64,000 bases of DNA, taken from assembly GCA_034359265.1 (NCBI GenBank), contig CP136890.1, positions 72,123,501 through 72,187,500 on the forward strand, given 5' to 3'. Shown here in pieces: positions 55,235 to 64,000 of this stretch. Origin of the DNA: Canna indica (lineage: Eukaryota > Streptophyta > Magnoliopsida > Zingiberales > Cannaceae). Position 1 is the stretch's first letter. Each line of letters starts with the position of its first letter. The notes under the pieces were generated by a model that was not told the DNA's origin, made no database searches, and was given only the letters and a program-made list of their open reading frames with translations. A program made the translations under genes and the position numbers.

Positions 55235-56660
55235 GTGCAGTTTACCTTAGTCGAGATGCTTCGTTCAGCACAGAAGGAAGATGTCTTTTGCGCAATGACT
55301 AGAGACTTTATGATGAGAGGGGATGCAGATGATGGATTTCAAATCGATGCTGAGGATGTCTTGATATACAAGGATAAAATTGTGGTACCATATATGGTTG
55401 AAGTGAAGAGGCAGGTTCTTGAGATGAGTCACCGCTCTTCGTACACCATGCACCCAAGGGTCACGAAGATGTACCTTGACCTGCGGTAGCATTATTGGTG
55501 AAAAGGAATGAAGCGGGAAGTGGTTGAGTATGTGTCCAAATGCTTGACTTGTCAGCAGGTAAAGGCATATCATTTGAGACCTGCAGGGCTGCTCCAGAAC
55601 TTAAATGTACCCGAGTGGAAGTGGGAGAAGATCACCATGGACCTGGTGACTAGTTTGCCAAGGTCGGGAGGAGGTCATGACTCCATTTGGATCATGGTGG
55701 ACCGGCTGACCAAGTCAGCACACTTTAGTTTGGTCAAGATGACTTTTTCAGCAAAGTAATATGCTAGACCTTTTTTGGACCGGATAGTGGCGTATCACGA
55801 GATTCCGATGATGATCATTTCTGATAGTGGCGTATCTAGGAAGCCCTGGGTACACATGTCCGATTTAGTATAGCCTTCCACCCTCAGACTGACGGGCAGT
55901 CGGAGAGGACTATCCAGACATTGGAATATATGTTGCGGGCATGTGTGTTGGGTTTTAAGGGTGGTTGGGAGAGGTACTTGCCACTAGTAGAGTTTGCCTA
56001 TAATAATAGTCACCACAGTAGCGTTTGGCATGGCTCCGTTTGAGGCCCTTTATGGGCGGAGGTGTCAGTCTCTAGTGGGATGGTTTGAGGCGGGTGAAAC
56101 TCATATGTTAGGGTCAGACTTGGTCCATGACGCTATAGAAAAGGTGATGAAGATAAAGGACCGATTGTTGGCAGCTCAGAGTCGACATAAAATATATGCT
56201 GGTGGCAAATCAAGGGACTTAGAATTTACGGTGGGAGACTTAGTGTTCCTCAAGGTGTCACCTATGAAAGGAGTGGTGAGATTTGGCAAGCGAGGGAAAC
56301 TCAACCCCAGATTCATTGGACCGTTCCCCATTCTTAGCCGAAGTGAGACGATGGCGTACAAGCTTGCCTTACCGCCTAGCATGAGCAGGGTTCACCCCAT
56401 GTTTCATATATCTATGCTGCAGCGGTATGTTAGAGACGATTCTCATGTGCTAAAGCCTATTGCGGTTGAGAATGATGCATGCGTTTCTTATGAGGAAAGG
56501 CCTATAGAAATTCTGGACAGGTAGGTTCAGAAATTGAGGTTTAAGGAGGTCCCCTTGGTAAAGGTGCGATGGGAACACTATTCGGGCCAGGAGGTGACCT
56601 AGGAGTTGGAGAAGGATATAATGGAGAAATATCCCCAGCTGTTCATTTGAGATCGTAAGT
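55235..56660 (+). pseudogene. chromovirus integrase and chromodomain
   Basis: The HHCC zinc finger is split by stops (HRSSYTMHP, then CLTCQQVKAYH, 55430-55570). The catalytic core starts WEKITMDLVTSLP (first Asp) with IWIMVDRLTKSAHF; the middle (SDSG near 55820) is frameshifted. ALYGRRCQSLVGWFEAGE and the C-terminal GPFPILSRS region follow (55994-56524). After a TAG at 56522 a chromodomain-like tail continues (KEVPLVKVRWEHYSG, then TAG for Trp, ELEKDIMEKYPQLF). The frame differs from gag-RT by one, so a frameshift lies between 54980 and 55235. Confidence 0.88.
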
Positions 56661-58553
56661 TCCTCTTTATCTCCTAAATTCGAGGATGAATTTTTTTAAG
56701 CGGGGAAGATTGTAATACCCGCTAAAATATTTTATGTGTATCGATTTCAGCGGGTTTCGCTTGACACGAGATGGTGCGCGTGGGCTTGAGCATTGACGCT
56801 TAACTTGAGGTGACACCCGGATACTTTAGAAATTTTCTTAATTACAAATTTAAATGACAAAATATTTTTATGCGTCACGGATTTAAAGAGGACTCCGAGT
56901 GGAATCCAGCGGTTCAATCGGATTCGAATTCGAACTTGGATCGGGTGAGATATAGAAGAGTTAGTGAACCGCTTAAGTTGATGGAAGAAATATATATATA
57001 TATATATATATAAGTAGGGCGCCATACAGCTACTAGAGCCGCACGAAACCCGAGACGCAAAAGGGAGAGGCGACTAGTGGCTTGGAGAGGATGAGAGATC
57101 AGACGTCGGATTCGGGGAAATCGGAGATCGGACGTCGAATTTCTCAAGGCTCTCGTTTTCCTTCCGTTCTTCCTCCTCGTGAGTGGATCCTTTACCTAGT
57201 GCCCTAGATGAGACTTTCTAAGTCATGGCCGAACCTAGATATTTGAGGATGATTTTATGAAATTTTGTTCTTTCTTATTGTTCGATTTGTTGTAATCCTT
57301 GAAACCGGGTTATTGAGGACGAAAAATTGATGTTCGTTTGAGGGGATGCTTTGTGGCAGCCCTAGGGAAGGGTTGTCCTCTTTCCTCAAGGCATGCAGCA
57401 TGTAGCTAGAATTAGAGGATAAATACTTTTGTTGATTCTTCTTAATCTATGGGTTAGTTGTTCCTATAATGATTAAATTCTTGAAAGGAATTAGTGCTAG
57501 AGGCATAGGATTTAGTTTAGGGTAGCCCTATACTTTTAAGGGTCGGTCATAAGGTCCAACTCCGGGTAGGATATCATGTTGAAATTCCCTGAGGTAATAT
57601 GCTGAAATTTATTAGAGTATCGTATTAAAATTCCTAGGATAAAATGCTGAAAATATATATGTTTGTGGGCTGAAATTCATATGAATAATTGCTGAAATTT
57701 CATAGATTTGGATGCTGAAATTTCATATATTGAAATGCTGAAATTTCCTATATTACGTGCTGAAATTATACATGTTGATGTGCTTAAATTTTACATGTTG
57801 ATATGCTGAAATTATATACATTGATGTGCTGGAATTCATGTATTAGATGCTGAAGGTTCATATGGTTGATTTCTAAATTACCTAGTGCTGTGCTGAAAAT
57901 TTTAGTCAAATTCATGCTGAGTTGTTTTAGCAGTTTGGGTAATCAGTTTAATGCAGAATGTACTCATGTAACCTACCGATCTTCTGTAAGATATGTTTTG
58001 GTAACCTACCGATCTGCATGTTAATCCGGTCGGGATGCGGGCTCGGTGTGACGTTCCTAATCCATTATAAACAATTGGGGTTTAGTTGATACCAGGTGTA
58101 TGTGAACCTTGAGTGTGTTGACATGAGGATGCGACCCTTGAGTAGTGGTCAGGGCCATATTGGGCCGAGTGGTGCGCTTCGCGCATGAGGTGTTTATGGG
58201 CCTTATTAGGCCGAGTGGTGCGCTCCGCGCACGAGATACATGGGGCCGGTGGGCCGAGTAGTGCGCGTAGCGCACGGGATGACTATGGACCGCGTGCAGG
58301 CCGAGTGGTACGCACAGCGTATGAGCGATCATTAGTCGGAGGGCCTTCCCGACCTAGTGGGTACTGGTTCTAGAAGGTCTTCCTAGACCAGTAAACCCGA
58401 TGGGGAGAATCAATTGGACACTGAGTCTAGAGGGCCTTCCTAGATCAGTGAAATTGAGAAAATTGGTTAACTGGGATTCAAAAATTAGAGAGCATTTTCC
58501 ATAGAGTCGGATGGGAGTACGTTCCTAATATAATTAAATTGACATATTATATA

Positions 58554-60557
58554 GGGAAATTAGAAAAAAAAATCATAAGGTTTGTAGAAATTTTACGTTC
58601 TACCCAGAATTTCAAAATTCGCCTGTAAATGCACAACGTTTACATCTGTTTATGTCATCTACCAAATCATCAAGCACCGTCTCAACTTAGCTGACATGGA
58701 GGAAAACGGCGCTTGTGTGGCCGACGGCTTCATACGTGGCATACTTAATTGTGGGCATATATATATATATATATGGTCCCACCTGACTTTCGGTCATGAA
58801 AGGTTGAACCATGAGACAACCAATGTTGCCAACGAACCTGCTCCACCCACGCCGACGAACCTGCTCCGACCAAGAGGCGTGGCGTGCAAAGGGCTACACG
58901 CCCAAGAGCTGTCCTCAATCCTCGAACTTGTTCTTGGGCTCCAAGCCCTCAGTTCAGTTTGTTGTCGATGCTTGCTGATGGCGATGAGAGCGCACTAGAG
59001 AATATGCTGAGCTCGTTGGAACGAAGAGTCAAAGTGTGCAGTCAAAGCCCCAACCGAGCTAGGGATTGGAAACCAACGCTTGACAACGTACCAAAGGAAT
59101 ATTGTAGCTGAGATGTCTAAAGCATGGCCCTCTGCAGTCTGTAGTGAGTGTAATCTTGCCCCTTTATTATCTATTCTTAGGCTCTAAGCAGGATAAGGAG
59201 GTAGTTCCACACTGCCCACGACCCCTCGTTCGTCCTCAAAAGGGTTCCTTAACCCCCATCTGACGCTAGTTTCTCGATCGACACTGACGTCAAGCTCAAG
59301 CGACGGAAATGGCATTGTCGTGCCAGTTCCAGCGATCAAACAATAATACCCTAATCAGGGAATTCAAAAACTTCAAGAGTAGATCAGCTCCGGCGAGGAT
59401 CTTGTTCTTCCGAAATGGGTCGTGGATCGACTTCACGCCTGCAGTATTCAACGCACTAAGTAGCGAATTCGTCGCTAGGAAGACCGCCTTCGAACTCCCC
59501 ATCGTCGCCTAATCCTACGTCTTCGACTTTCTCACGATGTCGCAGGTCAACATGGAAATTGGGATATCGAATTCCATTGCATGGATTGATGCCCACGACC
59601 GGTGTTTCTTCCCCACCTTGGTCGTCGACGAGCGCAGAAACTTGCTTCGGTTCGATAAGGGCGCTTCGCCAGCGGCGTCGTTCGAGTGTGATTCCACCGA
59701 GTGTCATCAAGAGGCGCGGATCAACGTGGACAACCGCGAGTCGTCCGTAGTAGTGAGTTTAGACCAAACAAGATGGCCATGAACGCAAGCTCTGGGAGAC
59801 AGCGACATGTACTTCAAGGAACCAAGATGACCAACCAAGTGGCCGCCGTCGTCGCCCATGGCTTTGGGCAGCCTAACAACGAGCGCCTGGGTTCGGATGC
59901 CTGCGGTGTCGGCGTACACCTCTCTACTCCACAATCTCCATACTCAACGTAAACTCCTTTACTAGTCTAAATTTCCACACTCTCTCCTCTTCTGTACATC
60001 GAGTTGAACCATTGATATGATCATGTTGTAATTTGTGTTCCTCATAGTGCTCTGCTAGCGAAAGCCGACGCCCTCCCCGGCGAGGAAAGGCACATGATGC
60101 TCTGTCGCATTATCATGGGGAGAGCGGAGAGAGTGGAGGCAGGATCGGTGCAACATCACCCCAGCAGCGAAGAGTTCGACAGTGGCATGATGCCGAGCTT
60201 GGACAAGCCAGCGGCAGCCTTGCGGTAGAGGAAGTGGGCCTTTGAGAAGGTAGTCGCCGTGGCGGTGGAAGAAGAAGAAGTGGGGAAAAAATAAGAGAAC
60301 AGAAAGAAAAATATGTGAGACTATATATGTATATATATTCCTTTTTAATAACGGACCCACAACTAAGTAGGTCACGTATGAAGCCGTCAGCCATGCAAGC
60401 GTCGTTTTTCTCCACGTCAGCTAAGTTGTGACGGCGTTTGACGATTTGGTAGATGACATAAACGAATGTAAGCGTTGTGCATTTGCAAGCGAATTTTAAA
60501 ATCCTAGACAGAACGTAAAATTTCTACAAACCTTGTGATTTTTTTGTCTAATTTCCC
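58554..60557 (+). mobile_element. Pack-MULE carrying an SRO/RCD1-like gene fragment
   Basis: It has long inverted termini of about 200 bp, starting GGGAAATTAGA at both ends and continuing with TTTGTAGAAATTTTACGTTC and GACGGCTTCATACGTG. It is flanked by the perfect 9-bp duplication TATTATATA (58545-58553, 60558-60566), the Mutator hallmark. It is 2004 bp with no transposase. The interior holds captured host sequence: WWE domain, linker, PARP-like region and one intron, all in + orientation. A further GC-moderate piece at 58850-59110 (reads RRVKVCSQSPNRARDW in one frame) is of unknown origin. Confidence 0.93.
59290..60240 (+). pseudogene. Captured SRO/RCD1-like gene fragment (WWE and PARP-like)
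   Basis: Exon-like sequence 59309-59620 encodes a WWE domain: ARILFFRNGSWIDF, an in-frame TAA at 59510, SYVFDFLTM, then SIAWIDAHDRCFFP. After a linker, another frame (59701-59948) encodes VVAHGFGQPNNERLG and CGVGVHLSTPQSPYS of the PARP-like fold. A GT-AG intron (59949-60047) is retained. Splicing it in phase joins ALLAKADALPGEERHMMLCR, IIMGRAERVEAGS and SSEEFDSGM, then a stop near 60228. Plant SRO proteins (RCD1 family) have this WWE-PARP order and act as stress-response hubs in the nucleus. This fragment lacks the end of the PARP fold and the RST domain and has a stop, so it is a transduplicated pseudogene. The donor gene is not in the window. Confidence 0.85.
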
Positions 60558-61112
60558 TATTATATATTGTATTTATGGGGGTTTATTGGTGAGGATTGGG
60601 AGACCATTCACTGAGTTTTATACTCACTTTTATTTCTATGTTAGTTTTGCAGAGCGTGATTCTGAGGTACGGCGCAGCTGATGACGGCAGACTATGGTAG
60701 CGATCTCGTGAGCTAATTAACGTAGTCGAGTCGAGTCTTGTTAGAACCGAGTCTGTTAAAACATTAGTGTGATTGGAATGGTAGTCTTTTTATTTTCTGA
60801 ACTCATAAGCCAGCATGTTTATCTTGTACTTCATATATGTGATATTGAGTTGTCATCATATGTTTATTTTTATGCTATAGTACGTTATCTCCTGGTTTTG
60901 GTGCTTGTTATATCTTGGTGTTTGGTTTAAGCTTCAGAGTGTTCGACCGCACTTTAGCCAGTCACGTGACTCAGTTTTGGGGTGTGACAAAATAATTGAT
61001 GAATTTCAATCCCTTATTTGTTTGTTGCTTGAATTAGAAGAAATTGGGTTTAGAATGATATAACATTTGTTATCATGTTATATCATATTTAGTGAAGCAA
61101 ACAAACCATAGT

Positions 61113-61944
61113 GGTGTGTTTGCTTCGTTAGATAAGATAGGATTTGATTGAATAATAAATGAGGGAGGTTTGTATATGAATTCTTTAAATTCGTTATATA
61201 TTGGATATAATTTCAATTTTATATTTTTCTATTCATATATATTCTTCTAATCCATGCAATGTACTGAACAAACAAAGGATATTAATGCATCCTAGGGGTG
61301 TGCATGGGTACCGAGTAGACCCGAAATCGGTTGGAACCGACCCGATCGGGTAGGTTTCGAGTATACCCGAATTAAATTCGGATAGGGTCCTGGTACAAAT
61401 CAAGGAACCGATTAAAATCAATTCTGGTTCCGGGTCCAACACGTCGGGTACTCGGAATCGGAACTGAAACCAGTACTCGGTACTTGATTATATATATTTA
61501 ATTATTTAACTCAGATCTGGTATATTAGATAATATATCGAGTATTCTCTGTAATATTTATAGTGTCTATATCTCTTTTAGGAGCCTATTTATAATTTCTC
61601 AGTATAATCTATTGGTTGCACTCTACATATATTACTATTTTTGCCACAAATAACAATAGAAATTATGGTGAACATTAACAAAACATTTCATTCATTAATT
61701 CATTATTTTCTATTCATTAACAAAAACTATGGTGAGCATTAACAAAATTAAATAGGTGTTCCCGGAACCGGAACCGGTGATTTCGGGTAGGGTCCGATTT
61801 TAGGTTCCAACAGGATAAGGTCCGAGTCCAAAATATAGGAATCGATTCTATACATGATAGGGTTCGAGTATCATAAAAGTTATAGGGTACCCCATAATGC
61901 ATCCCTTATCCTATACTCCCTTATCATATGAGGCAAACATATCC
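61113..61944. mobile_element. Harbinger-like MITE hosting a nested hAT
   Basis: Outer ends are GTGTGTTTGCTTCGTTAGAT and, in reverse complement, GGATATGTTTGCCTCATATG. It is split by the hAT element at 61293-61896. A short related hairpin with TTTGTTTGTTGCTTG and GAAGCAAACAAACC ends lies just left (61011-61105). Confidence 0.55.
61293..61896. mobile_element. Non-autonomous hAT element, GACCCG type
   Basis: There is a perfect 8-bp duplication ATGCATCC (61285-61292, 61897-61904). The ends are TAGGGGTGTGCATGGG and, in reverse complement, TATGGGGTACCC, so the inverted match is weak. Subterminal GACCCGA, GGTTCCGGG and GGTACC words occur in both orientations. It is 604 bp with no coding capacity. 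Confidence 0.78.
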
Positions 61945-62235
61945 TAAGAGTATTAAAATTAACCAACCTCCAAATGCCACAAGGTCGTTCTTATTTCCAC
62001 AATTTACCGTATTCTGAATTAACAAAAATTAAGAACTGCAAAAAAAATTACCCAAATTGAAACAATTTTGATAGCGTACTCCAAATGGGTGAAATAGCAT
62101 ACTAAACAAAAAAAATCATCACATCTTTTGTTTTCAATCGCCACTAGTGCCATGTGAGTGCACCATCGCTGCATCTAGCCCTTCCTCTTTTGTTTTCCAC
62201 TTCTTTTCTTCCTCTCAACGAGGTCTTAGGCATAA

Positions 62236-62768
62236 AATTACCTAAATATATCATGAACTGTACACTTTATCTCATTTGTGGTCAATTTTAAAATATTACC
62301 AAATTATATCATGAACTTTGACATTTATCTCAATTACATCCTCCCGTTAACTCTTTGTCAGCAGCACCGTTAAGACAATGACGTGACGCTCTGATGTAGA
62401 TTAAAATAATATTTTTTATCTAAAAATATATATAAGTTACTTTAATTTATATTAAATAATATAAAATAATATTTTTTATTTTTTATTTTTTATTAAAGAA
62501 TCACTCCGAACCATGTCAGGAGTTAACATAGAGTGATTTTTTAATATAAAATATTATTTAATATAATTATTTATATTTTTTAAATAAAAAATATTATTTT
62601 AATCCACATCAGAGCACCACATCATCGCCTTAATGGTGCTACTGACTGAGAGTTGACGGGATGATGTAATTGAGACAAATGTCAAAGTTCGGAATATAAT
62701 TTAATAATATTTTAAAATTGATTATAAATGAGATAAAATGCATAATTCTGAATATATTTAAATAATTA
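62236..62768. mobile_element. Long-TIR (Mutator-like) MITE
   Basis: About 200 bp at the left (62236-62440) and right (62560-62768) are inverted copies, sharing ATTTTAAAATATTA, GAACTTTGACATTT, TCTCAATTACATC and AGCACC blocks in the same order. The middle holds a small hairpin around AATCACTC/GAGTGATT. It is about 530 bp and non-coding. No clear 9-bp duplication was found. Confidence 0.75.
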
Positions 62769-63270
62769 TTCTATTAGAAATTCACGAAGACGAGCCTTGA
62801 AAAAGAAAGAAGAGATAGAGAGATCTTTCTTTTTTAAAAAAAATTCATTTCAACTCTGGCTTATCAAAGAACTGTGACAACGAAGAAATAAATGCCAAAG
62901 GATTATATTCAAAACGATATTTTGCCAAAATAAAATATTAAATAATTTTTTATGCAACATATTAGGGCATTCAAAATTCTAATTTTTTTTACAATTTCAT
63001 AGTTTGTCAATTAGAACTTGTAGTTTCGATTTTAAATGGTTGTTCTTATTTGCTTGGCTCAGAAGAATAGTAAGGTTTTAAATAACCCACGTGCCCAACT
63101 AAATTGTGACAACTAAATAACAGGAAATTAACCAAATCATAATCACATCAACACCATATCAAACAATTTGCAAAAGGAGAGAGAGTCTATTCAAATTCAT
63201 CAATAAAGAAAGGAAGTCGAAGCATTCCTAAATTCGTCAACAGAAGCGACTGAAAATATGTACTAGTTTA
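62769..63270. other. Intergenic DNA downstream of the GW-protein gene
   Basis: AT-rich, no coding signal. The end of the neighbouring gene's 3' UTR probably lies near 63240-63280. Confidence 0.4.
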
Positions 63271-63414
63271 TATTAACATAGACAGCAGAGGACAGACGCC
63301 CTCGACTTGATGCCACTAGGACTCACAAGTCCATCGGAGTTCAAAAGAGGCGCCACTGGCAGTTGAAAGAAACTTCCAGGATCCACCAGCATAAAAGTAC
63401 AAAACCAGGACATA

Positions 63415-64000
63415 TTACCACCCTCCCTTGCTTCCACCTCCCTCGTTTTCTCTCCAAGACCCAGCTGTTCTGCCCCAACTGGATCCTTGATCACCAGCAT
63501 CTTGTGCATCCTTGGATGTACCTGCTGTCTTGCTCACATCTCCAGTTCCTGACGACCAATTATCCCAGGCAGAATGGGAACCACCAACGGAACCCGTAGT
63601 CCCACCCCAGTTATTTTCATATTTTTTGCTGTTACTCTCGTTTCCTTCATCCTTGTTCCACTTGGACGACCAACCTTTGTTATCATGGTTGCCCCCTGTA
63701 ACATTTTCTCCATCACCACTCCTATCAGATGAGAAAAATCTGCCACGACCACGACCCTGACCCTGACCCTGACCGCCAGCACCTCGACCAGGTCCCCATC
63801 CTCTTCCTCTTCCAGGTTGACCACCATCTTGGTTGGGTGGTCCACTGGAATTGTCATAATTGTCATCTTGATTTCTCTCTCTTTGTCCAAATCGACCTCT
63901 TCCTCCTCTTCCCCAACTAGATCCCTGTCGGTCCCATTGGCTCTGTTGATTACCAGCATCTTCATCACTTCCTCCTCTTCCTCTTCCCCAATTGGATCTT
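63415..64000 (-). CDS. C-terminus of a WG/GW- and RG-rich protein (SPT5-like/KTF1-like), partial
   Basis: The 194 C-terminal codons are open from the window edge to TAA at 63417-63415. The protein is built of Gly, Arg, Ser, Asn and Trp: SNWGRGRGG, QGSSWGRGGRGRFGQ, GRGRGWGPGRGAGG, a QGQGQGRGRGRF run, KGWSSKWNK, ENNWGGTTG, AWDNWSS, QGSSWGRTAGSW, ending GGGSKGGW. Repeated W next to G/S in a disordered Gly/Arg setting is the Argonaute-hook pattern. In plants SPT5-like/KTF1 (RDM3) of RNA-directed DNA methylation ends this way, and RG runs suggest RNA binding. The defining NGN/KOW domains would lie outside the window, so another GW- or RGG-rich RNA-binding protein remains possible. About 150 bp of 3' UTR follows. 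Confidence 0.7.
   Translation of the reverse strand, partial: RSNWGRGRGGSDEDAGNQQSQWDRQGSSWGRGGRGRFGQRERNQDDNYDNSSGPPNQDGGQPGRGRGWGPGRGAGGQGQGQGRGRGRFFSSDRSGDGENVTGGNHDNKGWSSKWNKDEGNESNSKKYENNWGGTTGSVGGSHSAWDNWSSGTGDVSKTAGTSKDAQDAGDQGSSWGRTAGSWRENEGGGSKGGW

Larger units (their letters stand above)
49822..60989 (+). mobile_element. Tekay-type Ty3/gypsy chromovirus, dead, with Pack-MULE in 3' LTR
   Basis: LTRs are 49822-52257 and 56711-60989 (TGTAATACCCGC start, GGNGTGACA end). The primer-binding site TGGTATCAAAGC is at 52261-52272 and a polypurine tract AAGCGGGGAAGAT at 56697-56710. Flanks GAATA and AAATA match at 4 of 5. Gag, protease, RT, RNase H, integrase and a C-terminal chromodomain-like segment are in the usual order, marking the chromovirus (Tekay/Del) lineage. 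Coding is broken by many TAG/TGA codons, a frameshift after RNase H and a deletion of the RT centre. Without the MULE it is about 9.15 kb. Confidence 0.92.
56711..60989 (+). repeat. 3' LTR of the chromovirus, split by Pack-MULE
   Basis: 56711-58553 and 60558-60989 are the two halves; without the MULE and one duplication copy the LTR is 2266 bp. It has a segment near 56850-56905 absent from the 5' LTR and fewer copies of the approximately 60-bp array (58358-58450). Confidence 0.88.

Noticed and set aside
59701..59952. Independent small gene with GVGVHL motif
   Set aside because: It is the PARP-like part of the SRO fragment inside the Pack-MULE and continues across a phase-compatible intron to 60048.
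1..64000. CRISPR arrays, operons, phage or plasmid features, rRNA and tRNA genes
   Set aside because: Regularly spaced repeats are LTR minisatellites with diverged spacers, not CRISPR. No tRNA cloverleaf was seen beyond tRNA-complementary primer-binding sites. All genes are eukaryotic and spliced.

Overview
This is plant nuclear DNA. The evidence is spliced genes with GT-AG introns, a plant-type GPI-tailed beta-1,3-glucanase, a PP2A B' subunit, and a dense load of plant LTR retrotransposons, hAT, Mutator, Harbinger-like and Helitron elements. The very GC-rich 5' end of the PP2A gene next to AT-rich intergenic DNA suggests a monocot, probably not a grass; this is inference. No rRNA, tRNA, CRISPR array or bacterial-type operon was seen.

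Three host genes can be supported. (1) A glycoside hydrolase family 17 glucan endo-1,3-beta-glucosidase on + (coding exons 7945-7999, 9117-10156, 12253-12336; 392 aa), with a signal peptide and a hydrophobic GPI-type tail. (2) A protein phosphatase 2A B' (B56) regulatory subunit on - (exons 35984-34857 and 21986-21657; 485 aa), whose single coding intron is about 12.9 kb and stuffed with transposons. (3) The 3' end of a WG/GW- and RG-rich protein on - (63415-64000), resembling the Argonaute-hook tail of SPT5-like/KTF1.

Layout: 1-1570, Sirevirus-like LTR remnant; 1600-2290, Helitron helicase relic; 2300-6200, very AT-rich inverted-repeat cluster with a fold-back element and a hAT MITE; 7.4-12.4 kb, GH17 gene with a MITE in intron 1; 14.4-16.9 kb, LINE relic; 16.9-20.9 kb, gag and LTR of a minus-strand Tekay-like Gypsy element containing a hAT MITE; 21.1-36.1 kb, PP2A B' gene, with a gag-protease-only LTR element (24434-27911) and a broken composite of two hAT transposons in its intron; 36.8-37.3 kb, hAT MITE; 37.5-46.4 kb, Ty1/copia element carrying two hAT MITEs and a solo Gypsy LTR; 46.4-49.8 kb, MITEs and a LINE relic with a poly(A) retroposon inside; 49.8-61.0 kb, a complete but dead Tekay-type chromovirus whose 3' LTR holds a 2.0-kb Pack-MULE; 61.0-62.8 kb, nested MITEs; 63.3-64.0 kb, the GW-protein gene end.

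The most interesting item is the Pack-MULE (58554-60557, perfect 9-bp target duplication). It carries part of an SRO/RCD1-like gene (WWE domain, PARP-like region and one retained intron). Insertions are resolved by target-site duplications in many places, so the relative order of events can be read. Premature stops in the chromovirus almost all replace Gln or Trp codons, as expected from C-to-T decay of a methylated element.
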